Shown: one piece after another, positions 21,780-28,820 of the stretch
How positions within the stretch are numbered: position 1 is the first letter of the stretch
How the letters are laid out: every line of letters begins with the position of its first letter
Assembly (NCBI GenBank): GCA_934247855.1
Contig: CAKQKA010000004.1
Span: 1 to 28,820, forward strand
Reading direction: 5' to 3'
Source of the DNA: an uncultured Clostridia bacterium
Lineage (GTDB): Bacteria > Bacillota > Clostridia > Christensenellales > Borkfalkiaceae
DNA: 28,820 nt
Translations under genes and position numbers: made by a program
Notes under the pieces: generated by a model
Databases searched by the model: none
The model's input: only the letters and a program-made list of their open reading frames with translations
What the model was told of the DNA's origin: nothing

Positions 21780-22964
21780 TTATTTATGCGATTCTTTGGA
21801 TTCAATTTTATAAAGCGGCGACATATTACGCAAACGCTCTATAGTACTCTTCAGCGAATCGACAACGTAATCGACTTCTTCCATAGTGTTCTCTTTACCG
21901 AAAGAAAATCTTATGCTGCCGTGAGCCAGCTCTACGGGAACGCCGATAGCGAGCAGCACATGCGACGGTTCGAGCGAACCGGACGAGCAAGCCGAACCGG
22001 ACGAAACGGCGATACCCGCAAGGTCGAGCGAGAACAAAATCGATTCGCCCTCGATATATTCAAAGGAAAAGTCTGCGTTACTCGGAACACGGCTTGTCCG
22101 CGAACCGTTGTATTTAACGAAAGGAATCTCTTTTTCCACACGTTCGACGAATCTGTCGCGCAGACTCTTAACGTACGCGTTATCCTGCTCGAGCGTAAGT
22201 CTGTTAATACGTAACGCCTCCGCCATACCTACAACGCCGGGAACATTGGTCGTTCCGCCACGCTTGGTTCTTTCCTGATGTCCGCCGATGATAATACTAT
22301 CTATTTTTACTCCCGTTCTTACGTAAAGTACGCCGACGCCCTTAGGCCCGTTGAACTTATGCGACGAGAAGGACATAAGGTCGACTCCGAGTTTTTTAAC
22401 GTTGATATTTACACACGGCATAGCCTGAACGGCATCGGTAAAGAAATAAACCTTGCGTTCTTTGCAGATTTCCGCAATCTCTTCAACCGGTTCTATCGTT
22501 CCCACTTCGTTATTGGCATACATACACGAAACAAGCACCGTATCGGGTCTTATGCTGTTTTTCAACTGTTCGAGATCGACAACGCCGTCCTTATCCACGT
22601 CGAGATAAGTAACCTCGAAACCCTCTTTTTCCAGCTGCTTGCAGGTAGCGAGCATAGCCGCGTGTTCGATTTTTGTGGTAATAATATGTTTACCCTTATC
22701 CCTATGAGCATAGGCAATGCCTTTAAGCGCCCAGTTATCGGATTCCGTGCCGCCGGACGTAAAATAAATTTCACCGGGCAATGCTCCGATCAGACCGGCA
22801 ATGGTATCGCGCGCTTCGTCAACGGCTTTTGCCGCGTCACGCCCGAAAAAATGCTGACTGTTCGGATTGCCGTAAACTTCGGTGTAGTACGGCAACATCT
22901 TTTTTACCGCTTGTTCGTTCGTAGCGGTAGTTGCTGCATGGTCAAGATAAATTCTTCTTTCCAT
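21780..22964 (-). CDS. iscS: Cysteine desulfurase IscS/NifS
   Basis: 394 residues from the ATG at 22964; GGAG lies 11 bases upstream. It is a class V PLP aminotransferase fold, with YLDHAATT at the start, TSGGTESDN, PLP lysine K203 in SSHKFNGPKG, and catalytic C326 in SSGSACSSGS. It removes sulfur from L-cysteine, leaving alanine, and hands the persulfide to IscU. Position between iscR and iscU confirms a cluster-assembly role rather than tRNA thiolation alone. The cysteine it uses could come from CysK. Confidence 0.96.
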   Translation of the reverse strand: MERRIYLDHAATTATNEQAVKKMLPYYTEVYGNPNSQHFFGRDAAKAVDEARDTIAGLIGALPGEIYFTSGGTESDNWALKGIAYAHRDKGKHIITTKIEHAAMLATCKQLEKEGFEVTYLDVDKDGVVDLEQLKNSIRPDTVLVSCMYANNEVGTIEPVEEIAEICKERKVYFFTDAVQAMPCVNINVKKLGVDLMSFSSHKFNGPKGVGVLYVRTGVKIDSIIIGGHQERTKRGGTTNVPGVVGMAEALRINRLTLEQDNAYVKSLRDRFVERVEKEIPFVKYNGSRTSRVPSNADFSFEYIEGESILFSLDLAGIAVSSGSACSSGSLEPSHVLLAIGVPVELAHGSIRFSFGKENTMEEVDYVVDSLKSTIERLRNMSPLYKIESKESHK

Positions 22965-23010
22965 ATCTGTATCTTCTCCGAAAAATAATAACGATTTGAC
23001 TAAATATTGG

Positions 23011-23027
23011 GCTATAGGTCGATTATC
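23011..23027 (+). repeat. 17-bp motif overlapping the iscR stop codon
   Basis: GCTATAGGTCGATTATC, one mismatch. The iscR TAA (23023-23025, minus strand) lies within it. Confidence 0.7.
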
Positions 23028-23481
23028 GATTGTTTGAACTGCAATTTTTAGTGCAATCGAAGCACGCTGTTCCGCATGGTGATTTTGGCGTTTCTTTATT
23101 CTCTTCAAGCATATCTGAAAGCGTAATACCGTCCAATAAATCGTTTATGCCCTTATAAAGCTTTTTCCATACGCCGTTGGACGCACATTTTACGCAACCG
23201 TCGCTTTTTACGCAGCCGATAATTTCAAGGTCATCCTCAAGCGCGCGGACTATTTCGCCGACGGTAACGTTTTCGGGTTTGCGTGCAAGAAAATAACCGC
23301 CCTGCGCCCCGCGATTTGCGCTTACAACGCCTATGCCCGTCATTATACGCATAATGCGTTCAAGGTATTTACTGGAAACGCCTATTTCTTTTTCAAGCGT
23401 CTTCGCGGACACGCTCGCATCCTCGCGCGCGAGTATGTATGCCGCCTGTAGCCCGTAATGAGCTTTACTGGAAATCTTCAT
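23023..23481 (-). CDS. iscR: Rrf2-family iron-sulfur regulator (IscR-like) with a second Cys cluster
   Basis: 152 residues from the ATG at 23481. An N-terminal winged-helix DNA-binding domain (KISSKAHYGLQAAYILA, SSKYLERIM, GAQGGYFLARKP) is followed by the Rrf2 cluster loop with C90, C96 and C99. A Cys-rich tail, C136-x3-C140-x2-C143-x3-C147, follows; the classical IscR cluster site is the loop alone. It probably senses the Fe-S status of the cell and represses this operon when clusters are plentiful. A palindrome in its leader is a candidate operator. The tail could bind a second cluster or zinc. Confidence 0.9.
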   Translation of the reverse strand: MKISSKAHYGLQAAYILAREDASVSAKTLEKEIGVSSKYLERIMRIMTGIGVVSANRGAQGGYFLARKPENVTVGEIVRALEDDLEIIGCVKSDGCVKCASNGVWKKLYKGINDLLDGITLSDMLEENKETPKSPCGTACFDCTKNCSSNNR

Positions 23482-23489
23482 ACCGTTAA

Positions 23490-23506
23490 TTCCTACCACA
23501 TTAGTA
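23490..23506. promoter_or_regulatory. Possible IscR operator
   Basis: CTAC and GTAG half-sites, seven bases apart (minus strand CTACTAATGTGGTAG), lie just downstream of the iscR -10 box, where a repressor would block transcription. The assignment is inferred from position. Confidence 0.4.
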
Positions 23507-23515
23507 GCAAATAAT

Positions 23516-23544
23516 ATTATATGCAGTGCAAACAATATTGTCAA
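23516..23544 (-). promoter_or_regulatory. Consensus promoter of iscR-iscS-iscU
   Basis: Perfect TTGACA (23539-23544) and TATAAT (23516-23521), 17 bases apart on the minus strand, 35 bases before the start codon. Confidence 0.88.
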
Positions 23545-23620
23545 CGATTTTTTTATAATATTTTTTTATTTATAAAAAAAGTATTAAACCGCAACCGAAG
23601 CAGTACGTTTCAGGCAATAA

Positions 23621-23675
23621 AAAACCTGCCTGTTAAAATCGAAAATGCAAGATAATCGACCTATAGGCAGGTTTT
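23621..23675 (-). terminator. Terminator of the NTP pyrophosphatase gene, with a motif copy in its arm
   Basis: AAAACCTGCCT (23621-23631) pairs with AGGCAGGTTTT (23665-23675). On the minus strand TTTTTTATT follows. The exact motif at 23651-23667 contributes the inner part of one arm and much of the loop. Confidence 0.8.
23651..23667 (-). repeat. 17-bp motif, exact copy
   Basis: GATAATCGACCTATAGG on the plus strand, inside the terminator at 23621-23675. Confidence 0.85.
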
Positions 23676-23694
23676 ATTAAAAATATTATAATTT

Positions 23695-24348
23695 TCACTT
23701 TTCATCCGAACCCGACAAATACTCTCCGAGTTTACAAAAGGCACGGTAACGGTGGCTCATATGCGTTTTATCGCCCATCATAAGCGCAAACGGCACGTTT
23801 GATTCTTCGGGCGCAAAAATACGGTCGTAGTCCATGCAGTCAACGTCTTCGCCATAAACCTTATCGGTAATTTCACCGCGGACTATACCCTCGAACACTT
23901 TACAGTTTCCGTCGGGCGAAGCAAGCGCCAGCACGGTGCGGAAATACGCCTTGCGGTTTTTTCCATTAAGCAGAGCCAGAATGCCGTCGTACCCGATCTT
24001 ATTCATTATCCATTTTGTGTTCATCCCCGGGAAATCGTTAAACGCTTCGAAGAAAATACCCGCGTCTTCCGCAACCACCATACGATTATATTCTTTTGCG
24101 CCGTTTACGGCAGCAGCGACAGCGATTTCTTTCATCGCGTCGGGCAAGGAATCGTCCTTATCCTCGTGCTTGGGAACGTTCAACTGCTCGAGTCGGACGC
24201 GCGGATAGTTTTTAAGAGCTTCTTTGCCCTCGGAAACCTTATGCGCGTTCTGGGTTAAGAACCATATAGTGACGGCGTTTGCGCCGCTTTTTGAGTTACC
24301 ATCGCTGCTTGAATTGCCGCTTTCGAAGTTATTAATGAGTTTATCCAT
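23695..24348 (-). CDS. Non-canonical purine NTP pyrophosphatase (RdgB/HAM1 family, divergent)
   Basis: 217 residues. After an unusual Ser, Asn and Gly-rich start of about 26 residues, the HAM1 fold begins at TIWFLTQNAHKVSE. Family landmarks are VAEDAGIFFEAFNDFPG, YFRTVLALASPDG, the DYDRIFAPEE equivalent of GYDPiF, and MSHRYRAF near the end. Members hydrolyse ITP, XTP and dITP to monophosphates, keeping damaged purines out of nucleic acids. The sequence is more diverged than typical RdgB (EDAG where most have DSGL), so substrate preference may differ. It has its own promoter and terminator. Confidence 0.8.
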   Translation of the reverse strand: MDKLINNFESGNSSSDGNSKSGANAVTIWFLTQNAHKVSEGKEALKNYPRVRLEQLNVPKHEDKDDSLPDAMKEIAVAAAVNGAKEYNRMVVAEDAGIFFEAFNDFPGMNTKWIMNKIGYDGILALLNGKNRKAYFRTVLALASPDGNCKVFEGIVRGEITDKVYGEDVDCMDYDRIFAPEESNVPFALMMGDKTHMSHRYRAFCKLGEYLSGSDEK

Positions 24349-24384
24349 ACCTTACCCGCATTCATTATTCAAATCTTTTCTTTA

Positions 24385-24413
24385 ATTATATTATATTGTT
24401 CCGTTCAAGTCAA
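24385..24413 (-). promoter_or_regulatory. Promoter of the NTP pyrophosphatase gene
   Basis: TTGACT (24408-24413) and TATAAT (24385-24390), 17 bases apart on the minus strand. Confidence 0.75.
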
Positions 24414-24482
24414 CCGATATCGACAATAGCCTTGCGCATAATATCGCAGAGCTCCGACCTTTAATATTACAGAAAACCGATA

Positions 24483-24550
24483 CTGCGCGCCATGCCGGAT
24501 AAGAGTAATACGAACCCCGCCAAAACGCTGCTCAGTCAGCGTCGCGCGCA
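24483..24550. other. Nested hairpins upstream of the chromate-transporter promoter
   Basis: TGCGCGC and GCGCGCA can pair around an inner hairpin, ACGCTG-ctcagt-CAGCGT. ATGCCGGATA in the loop can alternatively pair with TGTCCGGCAT just before the gene (24679-24688). No T-run follows. The region 24349-24700 otherwise holds only two promoters. Confidence 0.4.
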
Positions 24551-24581
24551 CTTCAGTTTTACCGCGGAGGCGATAAAACAG

Positions 24582-24610
24582 TTGACGATTAAACGAATAA
24601 AATGTACTAT
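24582..24610 (+). promoter_or_regulatory. Promoter of the chromate-transporter pair
   Basis: TTGACG (24582-24587) and TACTAT (24605-24610) are 17 bases apart. The leader of about 85 bases contains GGCGGA/TCCGCC and short GCAATGC repeats. Confidence 0.65.
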
Positions 24611-24700
24611 TATGGGCGGAACAAGAATAACATAAACTCCGCCGGAACGCAATGCAATCGCAATGCGCGTATTTGGGCTGTCCGGCATTGAGGAAAAAAT

Positions 24701-25414
24701 ATGAAATTCAAAAAAAGCATCAATTTGTTTTTGACAATGTTCAAAATCGGGCTGTTCACGTTCGGCGGCGGGTACGCAATGATTCCGCTGATAGAAAGCG
24801 AACTTGTTTCGCGCAAAAAGTGGCTGGGTGAAGACGAGTTTACCGATATGCTCGCGATAGCGGAATCTACACCGGGACCTATCGCAATCAACTCGGCGAC
24901 CTATGCCGGCTATAAAATTGCCGGTTTCTGGGGCTCGTTTTTCGCAACGCTCGGCGTAGTTCTGCCCTCGCTTATAATCATCTTCGTTATATCGCTGTTT
25001 TTCGATAAGTTTCTGGAAATACAGTGGGTAAGCAATGCATTCAAGGGCATCCGCGCCTGCGTGGTGTTCCTGATTCTTTCGGCGGGCATAAAAATGCTTT
25101 TGCATATGCCTAAAACGGTTTTCAATATGATCGTGTTCCCCATAGTCCTCGTTTGCGTGGCGGCGTTTTCTCTCACATCCGTTAACTTCTCGACCATATT
25201 CTATATACTGCTCGGAGCGTTTGCAAGCGTAATCGTTTACCTTTGCACCAATGCAAAAAGCAAAACAAAAACGGCGACAGCCGACGCCGCTATCGCCGGC
25301 AAAACTGCAAAAAACGGCATGGAAGAAACAATAAACAACGACGTGCAAAAAACCGAAACCGCAACCGAAAATACAGAAAAAGAAACGGAAAACGCCGATA
25401 AGGAGAGCAAATAA
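24701..25414 (+). CDS. chrA: Chromate transporter-type membrane protein, half-size subunit 1
   Basis: 237 residues; the ATG follows GAGG. A short-chain CHR-family protein with TFGGGYAMIPLIESE, the AESTPGPIAINSATYAGY signature and about five or six membrane helices (20-185). Paired half-size CHR proteins insert in opposite orientations and act together. They are known to export chromate in some bacteria, but in anaerobes the natural substrate is often unknown. The C-terminal 50 residues are a hydrophilic Lys, Thr, Glu and Asn-rich tail, not seen in subunit 2. Its stop overlaps the start of subunit 2 by one base. Confidence 0.9.
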   Translation: MKFKKSINLFLTMFKIGLFTFGGGYAMIPLIESELVSRKKWLGEDEFTDMLAIAESTPGPIAINSATYAGYKIAGFWGSFFATLGVVLPSLIIIFVISLFFDKFLEIQWVSNAFKGIRACVVFLILSAGIKMLLHMPKTVFNMIVFPIVLVCVAAFSLTSVNFSTIFYILLGAFASVIVYLCTNAKSKTKTATADAAIAGKTAKNGMEETINNDVQKTETATENTEKETENADKESK

Positions 25415-25986
25415 TGATTTATCTTTCTTTGTTTTTAACATTTTTGAAAATCGGAACATTTTCTTTCGGCGGCGGGTACGGAATGATCTCGGTAATCCGC
25501 GACGAGTGCCTCTCCATAGGCTGGCTTAACGAAGAGCAGCTTATGAACTTTATCGCAGTTGCCGAATCCACCCCCGGACCTATCGCAATCAATATGGCGA
25601 CGTTCGTAGGCTCGTCGCAAGGCGGACTGCTCGGCGCAATCGTGGCTACGGCGGGCGTGGTTTTACCGTCGTTCATCATCATATTGCTCATTTCCGCAGT
25701 TTTGAAAAACCTCTTAAAGTTCGCAGGAGTGCGCGCAGGACTTGACGGCGTTCGCCCCGTAGTTGTAGGACTTATCATCGCAACCGGATTCACAATGCTT
25801 TTAAACGTTATCTTAGGAGTATCGGCAATATCCGACGAAGTTGTTTTCGATTATAAAGCACTGATAATATTCCTCGGCGTTACCGCGATATACCTCTTAT
25901 ACTACTTTACCAGAAAGAAAAAATTCTCGCCCATACTGCTTATTGTAATTTCGGGCATTGCGGGCGTGATATTATATTCGTTTTAG
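25414..25986 (+). CDS. chrA: Chromate transporter-type membrane protein, half-size subunit 2
   Basis: 190 residues, the usual size of a half CHR protein. AAGGAG precedes the ATG, which overlaps the previous stop (TAATG), so translation is coupled. It has SFGGGYGMISVIRDE and the AESTPGPIAINMATFVG signature, with about six membrane helices. It pairs with subunit 1 to make one transporter. A terminator carrying the 17-bp motif follows. Confidence 0.92.
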   Translation: MIYLSLFLTFLKIGTFSFGGGYGMISVIRDECLSIGWLNEEQLMNFIAVAESTPGPIAINMATFVGSSQGGLLGAIVATAGVVLPSFIIILLISAVLKNLLKFAGVRAGLDGVRPVVVGLIIATGFTMLLNVILGVSAISDEVVFDYKALIIFLGVTAIYLLYYFTRKKKFSPILLIVISGIAGVILYSF

Positions 25987-26007
25987 TTGTTTAATTTATT
26001 AAAAAAC

Positions 26008-26047
26008 ACGCCTATATGTCGATTATCGGCATGTAGGCGTTCTTTTT
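26008..26047 (+). terminator. Terminator of the chromate-transporter pair with a motif copy
   Basis: ACGCCTATATG (26008-26018) pairs fully with CATGTAGGCGT (26030-26040), one G-T, and TTTTTT follows. The motif supplies the left arm and the loop. Confidence 0.9.
26011..26027 (+). repeat. 17-bp motif, one mismatch
   Basis: CCTATATGTCGATTATC, in the terminator at 26008-26047. The changed base is in the stem and is matched by the opposite arm. Confidence 0.75.
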
Positions 26048-26125
26048 TACCTCCGCACACAAAGGCGTGCGTGTACAAAAATACATAAAACCGACAATAA
26101 AAAACACTACTGTTGCGCCGTTTTG

Positions 26126-26154
26126 TTGCAATAACGGCGTATTTGTGATAAAAT
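26126..26154 (+). promoter_or_regulatory. Promoter of argS
   Basis: TTGCAA (26126-26131) and TAAAAT (26149-26154) are 17 bases apart. The segment TTTGTGATAAAATAYGCGT is shared with the XRE promoter. Confidence 0.7.
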
Positions 26155-26185
26155 ACGCGTTGAACTTAAACGCAACGGAGGACTT

Positions 26186-27877
26186 ATGGATTATAAAAAA
26201 TACATTGCGGAAAAAATCGATATAGACGGAGTTTCTCCGGAAGAGGTAGCGGGATTTATCTCCGCACCGCCCACGCAGGATATGGGCGATTATGCTCTGC
26301 CCTGTTTCCGTTTTGCCAAAGCCCTTCGCAAATCGCCCGTGGCTATAGCAGAGGAGCTTGCCGCAAAATTTATCACCGACGAGGCGATAACCGAGGTTTC
26401 GGCGGTCAACGGGTACCTTAATTTCAAGGTGGACCGCAACAGTTTTTCTGCGCGCGTGCTTAAAGACGTACTCGAAAAAGGAAGTGCTTACGGCAGTTCC
26501 ACCGAGGGCGCAGGCAAGACGATTTGCATAGACTATTCGTCCATAAACATTGCAAAACCCTTTCATATCGGGCACTTGAGCACTACCGTTTTAGGCAGTT
26601 CGCTGTATAAGATTTTCAATTTTTTGGGCTATCACGCCGTCGGGATAAACCATCTGGGCGACTACGGCACGCAGTTCGGCAAGCTGATTTATGCTTATAA
26701 AACCTGGGGCGACGAAAAAGCCGTTGAAAAAGGCGGCTTGAAAGAACTTACAAGGCTTTACGTTAAATATCACGAAGAAGCCGAAACGCACCCCGAAATG
26801 GACGACGCGGCACGCGCATACTTCAAGGCGATAGAGCAAAAAGATCCCGAAGCCCTCGCGCTGTTTGAAAAGTTCAAGGCGATGACCTTGAAAGACATAG
26901 AAAAAATATATACTCTTCTTAACGTAAAGTTTGATTCGTACGCCGGCGAAAGTTTTTATAACGACAAAATGCAGCCCGTTATAGACGAACTTAAAGAGAA
27001 GAATTTACTGACCGAAAGTCAGGGCGCGATGGTCGTCGATCTTGAAAAATACGATATGCCGCCCTGCATAATTCTGCGCTCGGACGGAGCGTCGCTATAT
27101 GCAACGCGCGACCTGGCAGCGGCAATCTACCGCAAAAACACTTACGACTTTTATAAGTGTTTATATGTAGTTGCATATCAGCAAAATCTTCATTTCAAAC
27201 AACTTTTTAAGGTGCTTGAACTTATGGGCAAAGACTGGGCGAAAGATATGGTTCACGTTGCTTACGGCATGGTTTCGCTCGAAGACGGTGCGATGAGCAC
27301 GCGTAAAGGCAAAGTCGTATGGCTCGAAGAGGTCATCGACAAATGCATCGATAAATGCTATCACGTTATAAACGAGAAAAACCCCGATCTTCAGGGCAAA
27401 GAAGAAATTGCAAAGCAAGTCGGCGTGGGCGCGGTGATTTTCGGCGCGCTTTCCAACAACAAAATCAAGGATATCACATTTTCCTATGACCGCGTTCTGA
27501 ATTTTGACGGCGAAACAGGTCCTTATGTTCAGTACACAGCGGCAAGATGCTTCGGCGTGCTTGCGAAAGCCGATACCGATTACAGCGATTACGTCATGCC
27601 CGACACCCTCGAAAGTTCCGAATACGAACTTATAAGCCAACTTTCGCTATTCCCGCAGACGGTTAAAAACGCGGCGGAAAAATATGAGCCCTGCTTTGTT
27701 ACCCGCTATGCAATCGAGCTTGCGAAACTTTATAACAAGTTCTATATTGAGTGCAAAATTCTCACCGCGGACGATGCAAACAGAGTCAAATTCAGACTTG
27801 CGCTTACAAAAGCCGTCCGCACCGTTCTTGAAAATTCGCTCTCACTTTTAGGCATCGCAACGCCCGAAAGAATGTAA
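26186..27877 (+). CDS. argS: Arginine--tRNA ligase
   Basis: 563 residues, normal for ArgRS; GGAGG lies four bases before the ATG. The N-terminal Add1-like domain (about 1-100) leads into the class I core with SSINIAKPFHIGHL (HIGH at 127-130) and MSTRKG (370-375) in place of KMSKS. The C-terminal DALR anticodon domain ends with VRTVLENSLSLLGI. It charges tRNA-Arg in the cytoplasm. It has its own promoter; no clear terminator follows, only a degenerate motif copy and small palindromes. Confidence 0.96.
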   Translation: MDYKKYIAEKIDIDGVSPEEVAGFISAPPTQDMGDYALPCFRFAKALRKSPVAIAEELAAKFITDEAITEVSAVNGYLNFKVDRNSFSARVLKDVLEKGSAYGSSTEGAGKTICIDYSSINIAKPFHIGHLSTTVLGSSLYKIFNFLGYHAVGINHLGDYGTQFGKLIYAYKTWGDEKAVEKGGLKELTRLYVKYHEEAETHPEMDDAARAYFKAIEQKDPEALALFEKFKAMTLKDIEKIYTLLNVKFDSYAGESFYNDKMQPVIDELKEKNLLTESQGAMVVDLEKYDMPPCIILRSDGASLYATRDLAAAIYRKNTYDFYKCLYVVAYQQNLHFKQLFKVLELMGKDWAKDMVHVAYGMVSLEDGAMSTRKGKVVWLEEVIDKCIDKCYHVINEKNPDLQGKEEIAKQVGVGAVIFGALSNNKIKDITFSYDRVLNFDGETGPYVQYTAARCFGVLAKADTDYSDYVMPDTLESSEYELISQLSLFPQTVKNAAEKYEPCFVTRYAIELAKLYNKFYIECKILTADDANRVKFRLALTKAVRTVLENSLSLLGIATPERM

Positions 27878-27878
27878 C

Positions 27879-27978
27879 GGCTATATAGCCTTGCGGTTTT
27901 ATAACTATCAAAGCGCGACGCGAATTTTTCGCCGCTCCCCCATAAATCGTTAAAAAGCGGGGCTATACGCCCGTTATC
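27879..27978. other. Gap after argS with palindromes and a degenerate 17-bp motif
   Basis: GGCTATATAGCC (27879-27890) is a perfect palindrome just after the argS stop. GCTATACGCCCGTTATC (27962-27978) resembles the motif with several changes. No convincing terminator is visible. Confidence 0.4.
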
Positions 27979-28004
27979 GCATATTTCACCATTTTAGAAA
28001 CAGT

Positions 28005-28676
28005 ATGAAACTTATCGTATTCGATTTAGACGGAACGCTGATAAACACAGCAATCGGGTTAAACCGCTGCATGAATTACGCATTAACCAAACACGGACTA
28101 CCCGCCATTTCGCTATCACAAACGCAAACTTACGTCGGTAACGGAATATATGAGTACAGCGTTCGCTCGGTTATGCAATCTTACGGCGCGGTAATTACCG
28201 ACCGGAAAACAAAAGAACTTTGCGACTTAGTAAACGCCGATTTTTCGATAAAATACGAAAAGGACGGTCTGGGCGGCTGCGTTTTATACGACGGAATTGC
28301 CGAAACGCTTGTTACTTTAAAAAAACACGGAATCAAACTTGCGATACTATCGAACAAGGCGCAGTTTGCAACCGATATTTTTTATAAAACATTTTTGTCA
28401 GATTTCGATTTCGACCTTGTTATCGGTCAGCGCGAAGGTCTTGCGTTGAAACCCGCCCCCGACGGACTGATTTCGATATTAAACTCGACAGGTATCGATA
28501 AAGACGACGCGCTTATGGTGGGCGACGGCGAAACCGACTATCTTGCGGCAAACGGCGCAGGCGTAAAATGCCTTTCCGCTCTATGGGGTTACAGGAGCAT
28601 AGATACGCTGAAAAAAGCGGGTTCTACTTTTTTCATAACCGCCCCCCAAGAGATAATCAAATACGTGATTGACTGA
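28005..28676 (+). CDS. HAD-superfamily phosphatase (phosphoglycolate phosphatase-like)
   Basis: 223 residues from the ATG at 28005; the ribosome site is weak. HAD motif I is DLDGTL (7-12, nucleophile D7), motif II is in AILSNK, the motif III Lys is in ALKPAPDG, and motif IV is VGDGETDYLAANGAG. The cap of about 80 residues between motifs I and II places it in subclass I, like Gph, PpaX and beta-phosphoglucomutase. It dephosphorylates a small cytoplasmic metabolite, which cannot be named from sequence alone. Confidence 0.9.
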   Translation: MKLIVFDLDGTLINTAIGLNRCMNYALTKHGLPAISLSQTQTYVGNGIYEYSVRSVMQSYGAVITDRKTKELCDLVNADFSIKYEKDGLGGCVLYDGIAETLVTLKKHGIKLAILSNKAQFATDIFYKTFLSDFDFDLVIGQREGLALKPAPDGLISILNSTGIDKDDALMVGDGETDYLAANGAGVKCLSALWGYRSIDTLKKAGSTFFITAPQEIIKYVID

Positions 28677-28686
28677 CAAAATATAA

Positions 28687-28703
28687 GATAATCGACCTAT
28701 AGA
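28687..28703 (-). repeat. 17-bp motif after the HAD gene
   Basis: GATAATCGACCTATAGA on the plus strand, one mismatch, ten bases after the stop codon. A weak hairpin and TTTTT follow, so it may again be part of a terminator. Confidence 0.75.
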
Positions 28704-28815
28704 CGAAGATTTAAAATATTTGTCTTTTTCGTCAGTTACCGACACAGCCGCTTATTTGCACCTGTTTTATTCAGCACGCTAACTATAAAAAAATTAAAAA
28801 CGGAGATGATAAATT

Positions 28816-28820
28816 ATGAG
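28816..28820 (+). CDS. Start of a gene cut by the window end
   Basis: ATGAG at the last bases, with GGAG ten bases upstream. A TTGCAC box near 28756 with a weak -10 may be its promoter. Nothing can be said about the product. Confidence 0.4.

Noticed and set aside
24536..25459. Long minus-strand open frame opposite the chromate-transporter gene
   Set aside because: It has low-complexity Cys/Arg/Phe-rich translation and covers a clear CHR protein on the other strand.
1..28820. tRNA or rRNA genes
   Set aside because: No cloverleaf with a TTCGA loop and matching arms, and no rRNA-like sequence, was found on either strand by eye.

Overview
The window reads as chromosomal DNA of an anaerobic Bacillota bacterium, most likely an uncultivated gut-type Clostridia lineage. 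The grounds are an NADH-linked [FeFe]-hydrogenase operon, a compact IscR-IscS-IscU operon, several lipoproteins, strong Shine-Dalgarno sequences and near-consensus TTGACA/TATAAT promoters, with moderate GC in genes and AT-rich intergenic DNA. No phage, insertion-sequence transposase, CRISPR array, tRNA or rRNA gene was seen. A finer taxonomic call is not supported.

Layout, left to right. (1) 1-2899, minus strand: hydC-hydB-hydA, with hydA cut by the window edge. (2) 2900-3968: hydC promoter, then non-coding DNA packed with dispersed repeats. (3) 3969-5283, minus: cysK behind a long leader that encodes a 37-residue peptide with six cysteines, followed by mutually exclusive antiterminator and terminator hairpins. 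(4) 5441-9139, minus: a ZIP-type metal transporter, a DUF308-like membrane protein and a secreted M6-type metalloprotease lipoprotein. (5) 9390-13539, plus: an unrecognised lipoprotein and two tandem mgtE genes. (6) 13773-18665: DegV (minus), a membrane-anchored XRE regulator, uridine kinase, a von Willebrand A lipoprotein and a membrane protein of unknown function. (7) 18675-20318, minus: a gene remnant and asnS. (8) 20430-21362: a second repeat-rich block. (9) 21354-23481, minus: iscR-iscS-iscU. (10) 23695-24348, minus: a HAM1-type NTP pyrophosphatase. (11) 24701-28676, plus: two half-size chromate-transporter proteins, argS and a HAD phosphatase. A further gene starts at the last bases.

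Metabolically, the hydrogenase, Cys synthase and Isc genes form a coherent iron-sulfur theme. CysK makes cysteine, IscS takes sulfur from it, IscU assembles clusters, and the hydrogenase subunits need many of them.

The most unusual content is non-coding. First, cysK appears to be controlled by ribosome-mediated attenuation on Cys codons. Second, a 17-bp motif, GATAATCGACYTATAGG, recurs about a dozen times, mostly at gene ends and inside terminator hairpins, and twice inside mgtE coding sequence. Third, a structured element of about 120-130 bp shows compensatory changes in its stems, and one copy is inserted inside another. Fourth, an imperfect palindrome of about 160 bp occurs twice. These are my readings by eye; genome-wide searches were not possible.
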